This document shows, piece by piece, positions 34,169 to 42,804 of a stretch of DNA of 64,000 nucleotides (positions within the stretch are counted from its first letter, which is position 1; every line of letters starts with the position of its first letter). The position numbers were made by a program, and so were the translations under genes. The notes under the pieces were generated by a model. That model worked only from the letters and a program-made list of their open reading frames with translations. It did not search any database and had not been told where the DNA came from. The stretch comes from Agromyces protaetiae (GTDB lineage: Bacteria; Actinomycetota; Actinomycetes; Actinomycetales; Microbacteriaceae), in assembly GCF_030866785.1 (NCBI RefSeq), contig NZ_CP133018.1, positions 3,906,001 to 3,970,000 of the forward strand, given 5' to 3'.

Positions 34169-35280
34169 AGCGTATGCCCGAGCTTGAAGCCGTGCTCCTC
34201 GTCGCCCTTGCGGGTGTAGGAGAACCCGTCGGCGCCGATCGTGACCGCCATCTCGGAGTCCTCGGTGCGCGACACGAGCGGTTGCGGCCGGCCGTCGAGG
34301 TCGAGCACGAGCGAGGCGTCGGTGTACCAGCTGGGCACGACCGGGTTGCCCCACCAGTCGCGGCGCTGGTTGTCGTGCACGTCCCAGGTCACGACGGGGT
34401 TGTCGGGGTCACCCGTCCAGTAGTCCTGCGTGTAGATCTCGACCCGGTGGCCGTCGGGGTCGCGCAGATAGAGGTAGAACGCGTTCGAGACGCCGTGCCG
34501 GCCAGGGCCTCGTTCGATCGCGTCGGACCTGCGCAGCGCACCGAGCTTGTCGCAGATGGCGATGATGTTGTGCTTCTCGTGCGTCGCGAACGCGATGTGG
34601 TGCATGCGGGGGCCGTCGCCGCCGGTCATCGCGGTGTCGTGCACGGTGGGCTTGCGCCGCATCCACGCGGCGTAGGTGGTGCCCGCCTCGTCCTGGATGT
34701 CCTCGGTCACCCGGAACCCCAGGTCCTCCATGTGCCGCACGGCACGCGGCACGTCGGGTGTCACCTGGTTGAAGTGATCGAGCCGCACGAGGCATCCGGG
34801 GGTCTGCAGGTCGTAGCGCCAGGCGAGCCGCTCGACGTGCTCGACCTCGTGGAAGAACTCGAGCGGGAACCCGAGCGGGTCCTCGACCCGCACCGAGTCG
34901 CCGATGCCGCGGACGAATCCGTCGGCCCGCCGTTCGACGCGGCAGCCGAGCTCGGTGTAGAACGCGACGGCCCGGTCGAGGTCCTCCGGCGTGCGCACGC
35001 GGTACGAGAAGGCGGCGACCGCCGCGACCGGCCCTCGGCGCAGCACGAGGTTGTGGTGGATGAACTCCTCGAAACTCCGCAGGTAGACGGTGTCCTCGTC
35101 CTCCTCGGTGACGACGAGGTCGAGCACGTCGACGTAGAAGCGGCGCGAGGCCTCGAGGTCGGTGACCACGAGCTCGAGGTACGCGCAGCGCACGACGTCG
35201 GGCGCGGCCGACTCGGGCGTCGGCACCGCGTGTGCCGGTGCGGGGATCGGGTTCTGGTCGGTGACGATGGGTTCGGTCAT
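34165..35280 (-). CDS. hpaD: Homoprotocatechuate 2,3-dioxygenase
   Basis: 371-residue type I extradiol dioxygenase that opens the ring of 3,4-dihydroxyphenylacetate between carbons 2 and 3. The C-terminal VOC module carries the metal ligands: His 169 in RLDHFNQV, His 227/228 in RMHHIAF, and Glu 281 in HRVEIYTQDYW. Second-sphere His 214 lies in PTVHDTAM. The tail NQRRDWWGNPVVPSWYT is as in the Brevibacterium/Arthrobacter enzymes. ATG 35280 has AAGGAC upstream; the longer frame is rejected. It is the last gene of the hpa operon. I am confident of this function. Confidence 0.94.
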   Translation of the reverse strand: MTEPIVTDQNPIPAPAHAVPTPESAAPDVVRCAYLELVVTDLEASRRFYVDVLDLVVTEEDEDTVYLRSFEEFIHHNLVLRRGPVAAVAAFSYRVRTPEDLDRAVAFYTELGCRVERRADGFVRGIGDSVRVEDPLGFPLEFFHEVEHVERLAWRYDLQTPGCLVRLDHFNQVTPDVPRAVRHMEDLGFRVTEDIQDEAGTTYAAWMRRKPTVHDTAMTGGDGPRMHHIAFATHEKHNIIAICDKLGALRRSDAIERGPGRHGVSNAFYLYLRDPDGHRVEIYTQDYWTGDPDNPVVTWDVHDNQRRDWWGNPVVPSWYTDASLVLDLDGRPQPLVSRTEDSEMAVTIGADGFSYTRKGDEEHGFKLGHTL

Positions 35281-35341
35281 CTTCGCGTCCTTGCGAGGTC
35301 GGTGGGAGGGGGCGAGCGGATGTCTCGGTCGGGTCGGCGTC

Positions 35342-36835
35342 TCAGCCGCGGCCGAAGCGCGGCGAGTGGGCTTCGTCGAGCGTGATGTGCACGGCCTGCT
35401 GGTCGGTGTAGAAGTCGATCGAGCGGTAGCCGCCCTCGTGGCCGAGCCCGGAGGCCTTGACGCCGCCGAACGGGGTGCGCAGGTCGCGCACATTGTTCGA
35501 GTTGAGCCAGACCATGCCGGCATCGACCGACTGGGCGAAGGTGTGCGCCCGGGTCAGCGAGGTGGTCCAGAGGTACGCCGCGAGCCCGTACTTCACGCCG
35601 TTGGCGAGCGCGAGCGCCTCCTCGTCGGTGTCGAAGGGCGTGATCGCGACGACGGGCCCGAAGATCTCCTCCTGGAAGATGCGGGCCTCCGGCGGGACAT
35701 CCGCGAAGACCGTCGGCGCGATCCAGTTGCCCTCCGGCCGGTGGGCCGGCCGGCCGCCGCCCGCGACCAACCGGCCCTCGCTCGCGCCGAGCTCGACGTA
35801 GGACAGCACCTTCGCGGTGTGCTCGGGGTGCACGAGCGCGCCGACCTCGGTCGCGGGGTCGTGCGGGTCGCCGACGACGATGTTCCTGGCGCGTTCGGCG
35901 TACCGTTCGACGAACTCGTCGTAGATCGGGCGTTCGACGAGGATGCGGCTGCCGGCCGTGCACCGCTCGCCGTTCAGTGAGAACACGCCGAAGATGGTCG
36001 CGTCGAGGGCGGCCTCGAGGTCGGCGTCGGCGAAGACCACGGCGGGCGACTTGCCGCCCAGCTCCATCGAGAGCCCCTTCAGGAAGGGCGCGGCGTTGGC
36101 GAAGATGAGCGCCCCGGTCGAGCTCTCGCCGGTGAACGAGATGAGCGGGACGTCCGGATGCTTCACCAGCGCGTCGCCCGCCTCCTCGCCGAGCCCGTTG
36201 ACGAGGTTGAAGACCCCGTCGGGCACGCCTGCCTCGCGGAAGATCTCGGGCCACAGCGACGCCGACAACGGCGTGAACTCGGCGGGCTTCAGCACGACGG
36301 TGTTGCCGGTCGCGAGTGCGGGTGCGAGCTTCCACGACTCGAGCATGAACGGCGTGTTCCACGGCGTGATGAGCCCCGCGACGCCCTTCGGCTTGCGGTT
36401 GACGTAGTTCAGCTGGCGGCCCGGCACCTTGAACGCGTCGTCATGCTGGGCGACGATGAGGTCGGCGAAGAACCGGAAGTTCTCGGCCGCACGGCGGGCC
36501 TGGCCGAGCGCCTGCGAGATCGGCAGCCCGGTGTCGAACGTCTCGAGCTCGGCGAGCCTTGCATCGCGCTCCTCGACGAGGTCGGCGATGCGGTGCAGCA
36601 CGCGCGATCGCTCGCGGGGCAGCAGCTTCGGCCAGGGCCCGTCGGTGAACGCGCGACGGGCGGCGGCGACGGCCCGCTCGACGTCGGCCTGCCGGCCGGC
36701 CGCGGCCTGCACGTACGGCTCGTTCGTGACGGGGTCGAGCACGTCGAACGTCTCGCCGCCGAGCGAGTCGACGAACGCACCGTCGATGAAGTGGCGGACG
36801 CGGTCGGGGAGGCCCGCGGGCACATGGTGGGTCAT
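35342..36835 (-). CDS. hpaE: 5-carboxymethyl-2-hydroxymuconate semialdehyde dehydrogenase
   Basis: 497-residue aldehyde dehydrogenase that oxidises the ring-cleavage semialdehyde with NAD. VAGLITPWNTPFMLE is the Asn motif, FTGESSTGA the cofactor loop, SMELGGKSPAVVFADA carries the base Glu, and FSLNGERCTAGSRIL the nucleophilic Cys. NSNNVRDLRTPFGGVKASG near the C-terminus is characteristic of HpaE. It follows the GntR gene by 9 bases and precedes hpaD by 61. The assignment rests on motifs and operon partners together. Confidence 0.92.
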   Translation of the reverse strand: MTHHVPAGLPDRVRHFIDGAFVDSLGGETFDVLDPVTNEPYVQAAAGRQADVERAVAAARRAFTDGPWPKLLPRERSRVLHRIADLVEERDARLAELETFDTGLPISQALGQARRAAENFRFFADLIVAQHDDAFKVPGRQLNYVNRKPKGVAGLITPWNTPFMLESWKLAPALATGNTVVLKPAEFTPLSASLWPEIFREAGVPDGVFNLVNGLGEEAGDALVKHPDVPLISFTGESSTGALIFANAAPFLKGLSMELGGKSPAVVFADADLEAALDATIFGVFSLNGERCTAGSRILVERPIYDEFVERYAERARNIVVGDPHDPATEVGALVHPEHTAKVLSYVELGASEGRLVAGGGRPAHRPEGNWIAPTVFADVPPEARIFQEEIFGPVVAITPFDTDEEALALANGVKYGLAAYLWTTSLTRAHTFAQSVDAGMVWLNSNNVRDLRTPFGGVKASGLGHEGGYRSIDFYTDQQAVHITLDEAHSPRFGRG

Positions 36836-36844
36836 CGCGATTCC

Positions 36845-37555
36845 TTACTGACGGGCCGCGGCCGTCGACTGAGGGGCCGCGACCGGCGCGGACCCCGTTG
36901 CGGGTGTCTTCTGGGCAGCCTGGTAGGCCAGGACGGCGTCGAGCGTGGCGGTGCGGTGCTCGCGCACGACGAGCTCGAGCTCGCGCGGATCGGCGCCTGC
37001 CTCGATGAGCTCGAGGATGCGCTCGTGCTCCTCGACCGATTCGCGCGCCCGGCCCGGCACGAAGCCGAACGACGACGCGCGCAGCACCTTCATCCGGCTC
37101 CAGCCACGGTGCACGAGGTCGAGGAGGTGCGGGTTCGGACAGGCTTCGAACAGCACCGCGTGGAACTCGAGGTTGAGCTCGGTGAACCGGCGCGGATCGA
37201 AGGCCTCGAGCGTCTGCCGCATGCGCTCGTTGATCAGCCGGGCGCGGGCGATGTGGCCGGGGGTGAGGTACGGGGCCGAGAGCGACGTCGCATACCCTTC
37301 GACGACCGCGAGCGTCTGCATCGTGTAGAGGTACTCGGTCTCTTTGATGAGCGCGACCTGCGCGCCGACGTTTCGTTCGAAGGTGACGAGGCCCTCGGCC
37401 TCGAGCAACCGGATCGCCTCACGCACGGGCACGACCGAGACATTCAGTTCGCGCGCGATCTGGCCGAGCACCAGGCGGTACCCCGGAACGTAGCTGCCGT
37501 CATCGATCCGCTCGCGGATGAACCGGTACGCACGCTGCGCCTTGCTCTCGGTCAT
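36845..37555 (-). CDS. GntR-family (FCD) regulator of the hpa operon
   Basis: 236-residue regulator. The winged helix spans residues 5-70, with LGQIARELNVSVVPVREAIR as recognition region. The FCD domain has the metal/ligand pattern NLEFHAVLFEACPNPHL and a later EHERILELI. It is embedded in the operon, overlapping the upstream FAH-RraA gene by 4 bases. It is not of the MarR-type HpaR or AraC-type HpaA families that control hpa genes in enterobacteria. A 14-base near-palindrome over the hpaH promoter -10 is the natural target. Confidence 0.87.
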   Translation of the reverse strand: MTESKAQRAYRFIRERIDDGSYVPGYRLVLGQIARELNVSVVPVREAIRLLEAEGLVTFERNVGAQVALIKETEYLYTMQTLAVVEGYATSLSAPYLTPGHIARARLINERMRQTLEAFDPRRFTELNLEFHAVLFEACPNPHLLDLVHRGWSRMKVLRASSFGFVPGRARESVEEHERILELIEAGADPRELELVVREHRTATLDAVLAYQAAQKTPATGSAPVAAPQSTAAARQ

Positions 37556-39111
37556 CGCGCATCCCCCTCGTTCGCCTCGGGTGCGCCCGCCGCCTGTTCG
37601 GCGTCGTAGCGGGCGCGCCAGGACGCGTTCATCGGGAACAGCCCGTCGACCGGCACGCCGGCCGCGACCTGCCCGGCGACCCAGGCGTCCTCACGCTCCT
37701 GCGCCTCGGCCTCGGCGAGCACCTCGGCGACCAGCGCGGGAGGGATGACGATGACCCCGTCCGCGTCGCCCACGATCACGTCGCCAGGCTGCACCGCGGC
37801 CCCGCCGCACGCGATCGTCACGTCGACCTCCCACGGCACATGGCGGCGGCCGAGCACCGACGGGTGCGGACCCTGCGAGAACACGGGCAGGCCGATCTCG
37901 GCCACCGCGTCGAAGTCGCGCACGCCGCCGTCGGTCACCACGCCGGCCGCACCGCGGACCTTCGCTCGGAGTGCGAGCACGTCGCCCACCGTGCCCGTGC
38001 CGCGTTCCCCGCGCGCCTCGATCACGAGCACCTCGCCCGGCTCGACCGTGTCGAAGGCGCGCTTCTGGGCGTTGAACCCGCCGCCGTGCGCGGCGAACAG
38101 GTCGGGGCGGAACGGCACGAACCGCAGGGTCTTCGCACGGCCGACGAGGCGGGTGCCCGGCCGCTGGGCATGCACGCCCTCGACGAACACGTCGTGGTAG
38201 CCGCGCTTGCGGAGCGCGACCGAGAGGGTCGCGACCGCGACCCGCTCGAACCGGTCGCGCAGCTCTGCCGTCAGCTCGAACCCGCCGGGTGACGCGGCCT
38301 CGGACCCGGGTGCCGGCCGCCCGGCGTCGGTCGAGGGCGAACGTCCCTCGGCGACCGCGGCGGCGAGCGCCTCCTCGGAACCCCACGCCTCGAGGCGCTG
38401 CTGGTCGTCGACGGCGGGCGACGTGCCGGTGTCCGCGAACGCCACCGTCCCCTGTACCACGGTCGTCGTGAGGCGACCGGTCGTCGGTGCGCCCGGAGCA
38501 TCCGGAGCGTCGACCTCGATCTCGACGACCTGGCCCGGCACGACGACCGACGAGCCCGCCGGCGTGCCCGTGAGCACGATGTCGCCGGTCTCGAGCGTCA
38601 TGAGCTGCGACAGGTCGGCGACGAGCTGCCCGAACGGGAAGAGCAGGTCGGCGGTCGTGTCGTCCTGCACCAGGGCGCCGTCGACCCACGTGCGCACGCG
38701 GAGTCCGGCCGGGTCGAGCCCCGACGCGGGGATCGTGGCCGGACCGAGCGGCGTGAACCCGTCGCCGCCTTTGGACCGGACGTTCGACCCCTTGTCGGCG
38801 GCGCGCAGATCGTACAGCCCGAAGTCGTTCGCGGCCGTGACGGCCGCCACGTGGGACCAGCCCTGCTCGGACGACACCCGGCGCGCAGGAGCGCCGATGA
38901 TGAGGGCGACCTCGCCTTCGAACGCGAGGAGCTCGGTTCCGGCCGGGCGCTCAACGGTGCCGCCCGTCTCCGCGATCGAGCTGGTCGGCTTGAAGAAGTA
39001 GCTCGGCGCGGCGGGCGTGCGGCCGCGCTGGGCCGCGCGCGAGCGGTAGTTCAGATGGACGGCGACGATCTTGCCGTGGGCGGCGGACCGGTCGGTGTCG
39101 TCGGAAGCCAT
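37552..39111 (-). CDS. FAH-family hydrolase/isomerase fused to RraA-like domain
   Basis: 519-residue fusion. Residues ~1-230 are a fumarylacetoacetase-fold domain with the metal Glu pair in AFEGEVALIIG and the KGGDGFTPLGP loop. Residues ~285-470 are an RraA/4-hydroxy-4-methyl-2-oxoglutarate-aldolase-like domain with GTVGDVLALRAKVRGAAG and VVTDGGVRDF, which supply the Mg/carboxylate-binding Asp and Arg residues. In enteric HpaG two FAH domains do the decarboxylation and isomerisation; here the second is replaced by RraA. The fusion probably makes 2-oxo-hept-3-ene-1,7-dioate from the HpaE product. ATG 39111 has AGAGGAC upstream. Confidence 0.87.
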   Translation of the reverse strand: MASDDTDRSAAHGKIVAVHLNYRSRAAQRGRTPAAPSYFFKPTSSIAETGGTVERPAGTELLAFEGEVALIIGAPARRVSSEQGWSHVAAVTAANDFGLYDLRAADKGSNVRSKGGDGFTPLGPATIPASGLDPAGLRVRTWVDGALVQDDTTADLLFPFGQLVADLSQLMTLETGDIVLTGTPAGSSVVVPGQVVEIEVDAPDAPGAPTTGRLTTTVVQGTVAFADTGTSPAVDDQQRLEAWGSEEALAAAVAEGRSPSTDAGRPAPGSEAASPGGFELTAELRDRFERVAVATLSVALRKRGYHDVFVEGVHAQRPGTRLVGRAKTLRFVPFRPDLFAAHGGGFNAQKRAFDTVEPGEVLVIEARGERGTGTVGDVLALRAKVRGAAGVVTDGGVRDFDAVAEIGLPVFSQGPHPSVLGRRHVPWEVDVTIACGGAAVQPGDVIVGDADGVIVIPPALVAEVLAEAEAQEREDAWVAGQVAAGVPVDGLFPMNASWRARYDAEQAAGAPEANEGDAR

Positions 39112-39167
39112 GGACGTCCTCTGCGTGTGAGATCTCGGATCGAAGTGTGGGTGGACGCGCTGCACCG

Positions 39168-40031
39168 TCAGTAGGACGCGCGGGGCGCCGCGTCCGGCGG
39201 CGGATCGTCGGGGCGCTGCGCTGACGGGCGCCGGGAGCCCACGAAGCGGTCGGCGAGCGCCTCCGACGCCCGCGCGAAGAGCGACACGTCCGCGCCGACC
39301 GCGACGAAGTCGGCACCCGCCTCGAGGTATCGCTCGGCGACCTCGGGGACGAAGGCGTTCACACCCACCGGGACGCCCGCCGTCTTCGCGGCCCGTACGG
39401 CACGGAGCACCGCGTCATCGACCTCGGGATGGTCCGGATCGCCGAGACGCCCCATCGAGGCGGCGAGGTCGGCGGGGCCGACGAAGATCGCGTCGACACC
39501 GTCGACCGCGAGGATGTCGTCGACCGCGGCGACCGCCGCGGCCGACTCGATCTGCACGGTGAGGCTGATGGTCGACGAGGCATCCCGCAGGTAGTGCTCG
39601 ACGCGATTCCAGCGCGACGAGCGCGCGAGCGAAGCGCCCACGCCGCGCATGCCCGGCGCGCCCGACGCGGCCGCCGCGGGATACCGCACGGCGCGGACCA
39701 CCTCGGCCGCGTGCGCCGCGGAGTCGACCATGGGCACGAGCAGGTTCTGCGCACCGAGGTCGAGCATCTGCTTGATGATCACGGGCTCGCCGAAGGGGAC
39801 CCGCACCACAGGGGCGACCGGGTACGCGGAGACCGCGTAGAGCTGGGTCAGGATCGACTCGAGCCCGTTCGGCGAGTGCTCGCCGTCGATGAGCACCCAG
39901 TCGACGCCGCTTCCGGCGGCGATCTCCGCCATGATCGGGTTGCCCGAGCAGACCCACAGGCCGATCTGCGGCCGAGTCGCAGCCGCGAGTCGCGCCGTGA
40001 ACGTGTCGGGCAGTGTCAGACGAACCGGCAT
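39168..40031 (-). CDS. hpaI: 4-hydroxy-2-oxoheptane-1,7-dioate aldolase
   Basis: 287-residue HpcH/HpaI class II pyruvate aldolase. GLWVCSGNPIMAEI is the N-terminal barrel entry, and VLIDGEHSPNGLES carries the catalytic His. Glu in VQIESAAAV and Asp in IFVGPADLAASMG bind the divalent metal. It splits the C7 hydroxy-oxo acid into pyruvate and succinate semialdehyde, the end of the pathway. ATG 40031 lies 16 bases inside the hpaH 3' end. The last ~20 residues are Pro/Arg-rich and probably disordered. Confidence 0.92.
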   Translation of the reverse strand: MPVRLTLPDTFTARLAAATRPQIGLWVCSGNPIMAEIAAGSGVDWVLIDGEHSPNGLESILTQLYAVSAYPVAPVVRVPFGEPVIIKQMLDLGAQNLLVPMVDSAAHAAEVVRAVRYPAAAASGAPGMRGVGASLARSSRWNRVEHYLRDASSTISLTVQIESAAAVAAVDDILAVDGVDAIFVGPADLAASMGRLGDPDHPEVDDAVLRAVRAAKTAGVPVGVNAFVPEVAERYLEAGADFVAVGADVSLFARASEALADRFVGSRRPSAQRPDDPPPDAAPRASY

Positions 40032-40801
40032 GCGATCGCCCCCAGCGTTCCATAGTCGGCGTGTACGACGTCGCCGCGCTCGACCCACATCGGGCGTGTG
40101 AACGAGCCCGCGAGCACGAGGTCGGCGGCCGCGAGCGCCTGGCCGTGCTGCGCGAGCTTCCGCGCGAGCCAGGCCACGCCCATCGCGGGATGCCCGAGCA
40201 CGGCGGCCGCGACGCCCGTCTCCTCGATGACCTCGTTGCGGGAGAGCAGGGCGCCGATCCAGCGCAGGTCGACCGCGTCCGGCGACACCGGCCGGCCGCC
40301 GAGCACCATCGCGCCCATCGCCGCATTGTCGGAGATCGTGTCGACGATCGTGCGCCCCTCGAGCGCGATGTGCGAGTTCAGGATCTCGAGCGCGGGGACG
40401 ACGTAGGCCGTCGCGTCGAGCACGTCGAACATCGTGACGTCGGGGCCGGCCAGCGGCTGGGCCAGCACGAACGCGAGCTCGACCTCGATGCGGACGTTCG
40501 AGAACCGGTCGAACTCGATCACCGAGCCCGACTCGTGCACCATGTCGTCGAGGATCACCCCGTAGTCGGGCTCGCTGATCCCGGTGGCGGCCTGCATGAC
40601 CTTCGAGGTCAATCCGATCTTGCGGCCGACGACACGGCGACCGCGAGCCACGGCGCGGTCGGTCCATTCACGCTGGACGGCGTACGCGTCCTCGACGGTC
40701 ATGCCCGGGTTGCGGGCCGTGAGCAGCGGCACGACCGTACGGTCACGGTCGGCCGCCGTCAGCTCGTCGGCGATCTCCGCGATGCGGCCAGGGTCGAGCA
40801 T
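40016..40801 (-). CDS. hpaH: 2-oxo-hept-3-ene-1,7-dioate hydratase
   Basis: 261-residue hydratase of the HpaH/MhpD family, adding water to the dienol/oxo acid before HpaI. GRKIGLTSKVMQAATGI is the conserved N-terminal block. IEVELAFVLAQPL carries the metal-binding Glu pair, and ALEILNSHIALEGRTIVD and SDNAAMGAMVLGG are further family signatures. It is the first gene of the operon, directly behind a well-formed promoter. Confidence 0.92.
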   Translation of the reverse strand: MLDPGRIAEIADELTAADRDRTVVPLLTARNPGMTVEDAYAVQREWTDRAVARGRRVVGRKIGLTSKVMQAATGISEPDYGVILDDMVHESGSVIEFDRFSNVRIEVELAFVLAQPLAGPDVTMFDVLDATAYVVPALEILNSHIALEGRTIVDTISDNAAMGAMVLGGRPVSPDAVDLRWIGALLSRNEVIEETGVAAAVLGHPAMGVAWLARKLAQHGQALAAADLVLAGSFTRPMWVERGDVVHADYGTLGAIACRFV

Positions 40802-40865
40802 CCGGTCTCCACTTCGTCGGTGAGGCGGTCGGACGGTCTCCGACTTCCGACCGAACGATATTCGA

Positions 40866-40879
40866 GATCATATACGATC
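40866..40879. promoter_or_regulatory. Candidate operator of the hpa GntR regulator
   Basis: GATCATATACGATC is a 14-base inverted repeat with 12 of 14 positions symmetric. It covers the whole -10 element of the hpa promoter. Binding here would block RNA polymerase. The likely binder is the FCD regulator at 36845-37555. Confidence 0.5.
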
Positions 40880-40895
40880 ACCGGCCGCTCGACAA
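40867..40895 (-). promoter_or_regulatory. Promoter of the hpa operon
   Basis: On the minus strand TTGTCG (40895-40890) and TATGAT (40872-40867) are separated by exactly 17 bases, a good sigma-70-type match pointing at hpaH 66 bases downstream. The region is A/T-rich compared with its surroundings. Confidence 0.6.
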
Positions 40896-41001
40896 TCGTG
40901 CGTTCGATGCGTGGCTGCGCATCCCGTGAGCGTGTAACGTTCAACTGGCATTCATTGCGTGACATGCCTCCGACTCGGATCGTCAATGAGAGGTGCATCC
41001 C

Positions 41002-41685
41002 ATGGAGAGTCTCGGCCTCTTCCTGATCGCCGCGTCTGCGGTCGCGGTGATCCCGGGACCGGATCACTTCTACCTCGGCGCCGTCGCGCTGCGGGACGGT
41101 CGCCGCGTCGCGCTCGTCTCCGCGGTCGGCATGGCCGCGGGCATGACCGTGCACAGCGTCGTCGCCGCCACCGGCCTCGGCGCGCTGCTGCTTACGGTGC
41201 CCGGGGCGCTGATCGGGGTGCGTGCATTGGGTGCGCTCTACCTGCTCTACCTCGGGATCAGTGCGATCAGGGCGAACCCGCAGCCCGACGACGTGGCAGA
41301 GGCCCCCCGCGGCCGAAGCTTCGTCCGTGCGATGACCGTGAACCTGCTCAACCCGAAGATCGTGCTGTTCTATCTCGCGTTCCTCCCCCAGTTCGTCACG
41401 CCCTCGACCATCCCGATCGGCGTGCAGCTCCTCATGCTGGGGCTGCTCTTCGTGGCGATCGGACTCGTGGTGGATGTCGCCTACGCGTTCGTCGGCGTCG
41501 CCGCGAACGCATTCCTGCGACGACGAGGGGTCGGCAGCCGCGCGCTCTCCGTGGCGTCGGGCGTGGCGTACCTGGCGCTCGCGGCATTCGTGGCGAGTAC
41601 CGTCGTGCTCGAACTGGCCGGTGCGTCAGGACCTCCCGATGCACCGTCGGCCGCGGCGCCGATGCCGACGGCGCCTTGGTCATGA
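41002..41685 (+). CDS. LysE/RhtB-family exporter
   Basis: 227-residue inner-membrane exporter with about six helices. AVIPGPDHFYLGAVALRDGR is the family's N-terminal signature, and VRAMTVNLLNPKIVLFYLAF, with its NPK loop, is equally diagnostic. It exports amino acids or related small metabolites. ATG 41002 is chosen because GAGAGG stands eight bases upstream; an in-frame GTG nine bases earlier is less likely. It is divergent from the hpa operon across 200 bases, so a role in removing an hpa-related metabolite is possible but unproven. Confidence 0.88.
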   Translation: MESLGLFLIAASAVAVIPGPDHFYLGAVALRDGRRVALVSAVGMAAGMTVHSVVAATGLGALLLTVPGALIGVRALGALYLLYLGISAIRANPQPDDVAEAPRGRSFVRAMTVNLLNPKIVLFYLAFLPQFVTPSTIPIGVQLLMLGLLFVAIGLVVDVAYAFVGVAANAFLRRRGVGSRALSVASGVAYLALAAFVASTVVLELAGASGPPDAPSAAAPMPTAPWS

Positions 41686-42804
41686 TCGGGCGTACAGCAC
41701 TCGCAGACGCTCGGGCGAAGCCGGGTCCCGGTCGACGACTTGAACAGGTGCCCACGCCCACTGCCACGCGCTGACGTCCGGGACGCGCGAGAACTGGATC
41801 ACGCCTCGACTGCCGGCCACCGAAGGCGTCGACCAGGACTCGATGATCCGCGCGCGGTCCGCACCCGCGGTGCGCACGACCGAGGCGAGGACGAGGGCCG
41901 AGTCGAAGCCCTCGAAGGCAACGAAGGAGGGTCGGGCCCCGAGTTTACGTCGAAGACGATCGTCGACGCGCACGCCGATCGGGGTGAGCCGTTCGGGCAG
42001 GTAGCGGAGGAAGGGCACGCCGGCCCCCTCGACCCCGAGTGCCTCCGCCCACTCGGGGAACTCGGGTTGCCCCGCCGGCGCACCGAGCAGGATGGCGTGC
42101 ATCCGGTCGTCGTGACGCACCGCCCGCACGATCGAGGTCGCCGGCTCCGGGTGTCCGGTGAGGAGCAGGATCGCGGTCACCTGTGCCGCGAGTGCCGCAT
42201 CGCAGAGCGACGCCACGGACTGCGTCCGTGCGTCCAGCTCGATGACGCTGCCGCCTCGTGGTGCGAGATGCTCCGCCAGGAGGCGCGCGCCCGCAGCCCA
42301 GTACACGCTCGGCTCGATCGCCACGGCGATGCGGCGGTGTCCACGGTCGAGCAGGAAGTCTCCGTAGACCCTCCATCCGTGGGACTGCGCGGGCGCGAGA
42401 CGCGCGACCGCGCGCGTCTCGCGCTCCGGGATGGCGTCGAGCACGGCGGACGAGCAGAGGAAGGGGACACCGAGCGCGTCAGCGGTCGCGGCGGCGGCCT
42501 GCGCGGCGACGCTGTGATACTCGCCGACGAGCGCGACGACGTCCAGGCGCTCGAGCTCTCGGACGGCGTCGGCGGCGCGGTGCGGGTCGGCCGAGGTATC
42601 CCTGACCAGGAGCTCCAGGGGGTGTCCGTCGACGCCGCCCGAGGCGTTGATCTCGTCGACGCCGAGTGCCAGGCCCGCGAGCAGATGGCGACCGGCCTCG
42701 GTCCATCCCGGCGGACTGAGCGGGGCGAGGGCTCCGATCCGAATCGGTGCCCGGTCGGATCGCCGGGCATCGGCGCCGTGCTGGTCGCTCCGCCGCAGGT
42801 TCAT
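41680..42804 (-). CDS. Type-I periplasmic-binding-fold protein without signal peptide (LivJ/AmiC-like)
   Basis: 374-residue protein of the branched-chain amino-acid binding fold. IRIGALAPLSPPGWTEAG and LGVDEINASGGVDGHPLELL begin lobe 1, and DVVALVGEYHSVAAQAAA and FLCSSAVLDAIPERETR follow. The N-terminus (MNLRRSDQHGADARRSDRAP) is charged and has no hydrophobic signal or lipobox, and no permease or ATPase genes are near. It therefore looks like a cytoplasmic ligand sensor of the AmiC type rather than a transporter subunit. ATG 42804 has GGAGGAG upstream. Its stop abuts that of lysE (TCATGA). Confidence 0.72.
   Translation of the reverse strand: MNLRRSDQHGADARRSDRAPIRIGALAPLSPPGWTEAGRHLLAGLALGVDEINASGGVDGHPLELLVRDTSADPHRAADAVRELERLDVVALVGEYHSVAAQAAAATADALGVPFLCSSAVLDAIPERETRAVARLAPAQSHGWRVYGDFLLDRGHRRIAVAIEPSVYWAAGARLLAEHLAPRGGSVIELDARTQSVASLCDAALAAQVTAILLLTGHPEPATSIVRAVRHDDRMHAILLGAPAGQPEFPEWAEALGVEGAGVPFLRYLPERLTPIGVRVDDRLRRKLGARPSFVAFEGFDSALVLASVVRTAGADRARIIESWSTPSVAGSRGVIQFSRVPDVSAWQWAWAPVQVVDRDPASPERLRVLYARS

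Noticed and set aside
33103..35385. Plus-strand open frame of 760 codons
   Set aside because: It is a high-GC shadow of the MFS gene and antisense to hpaD. Composition is Arg/Gly/Asp repeats without domain motifs.
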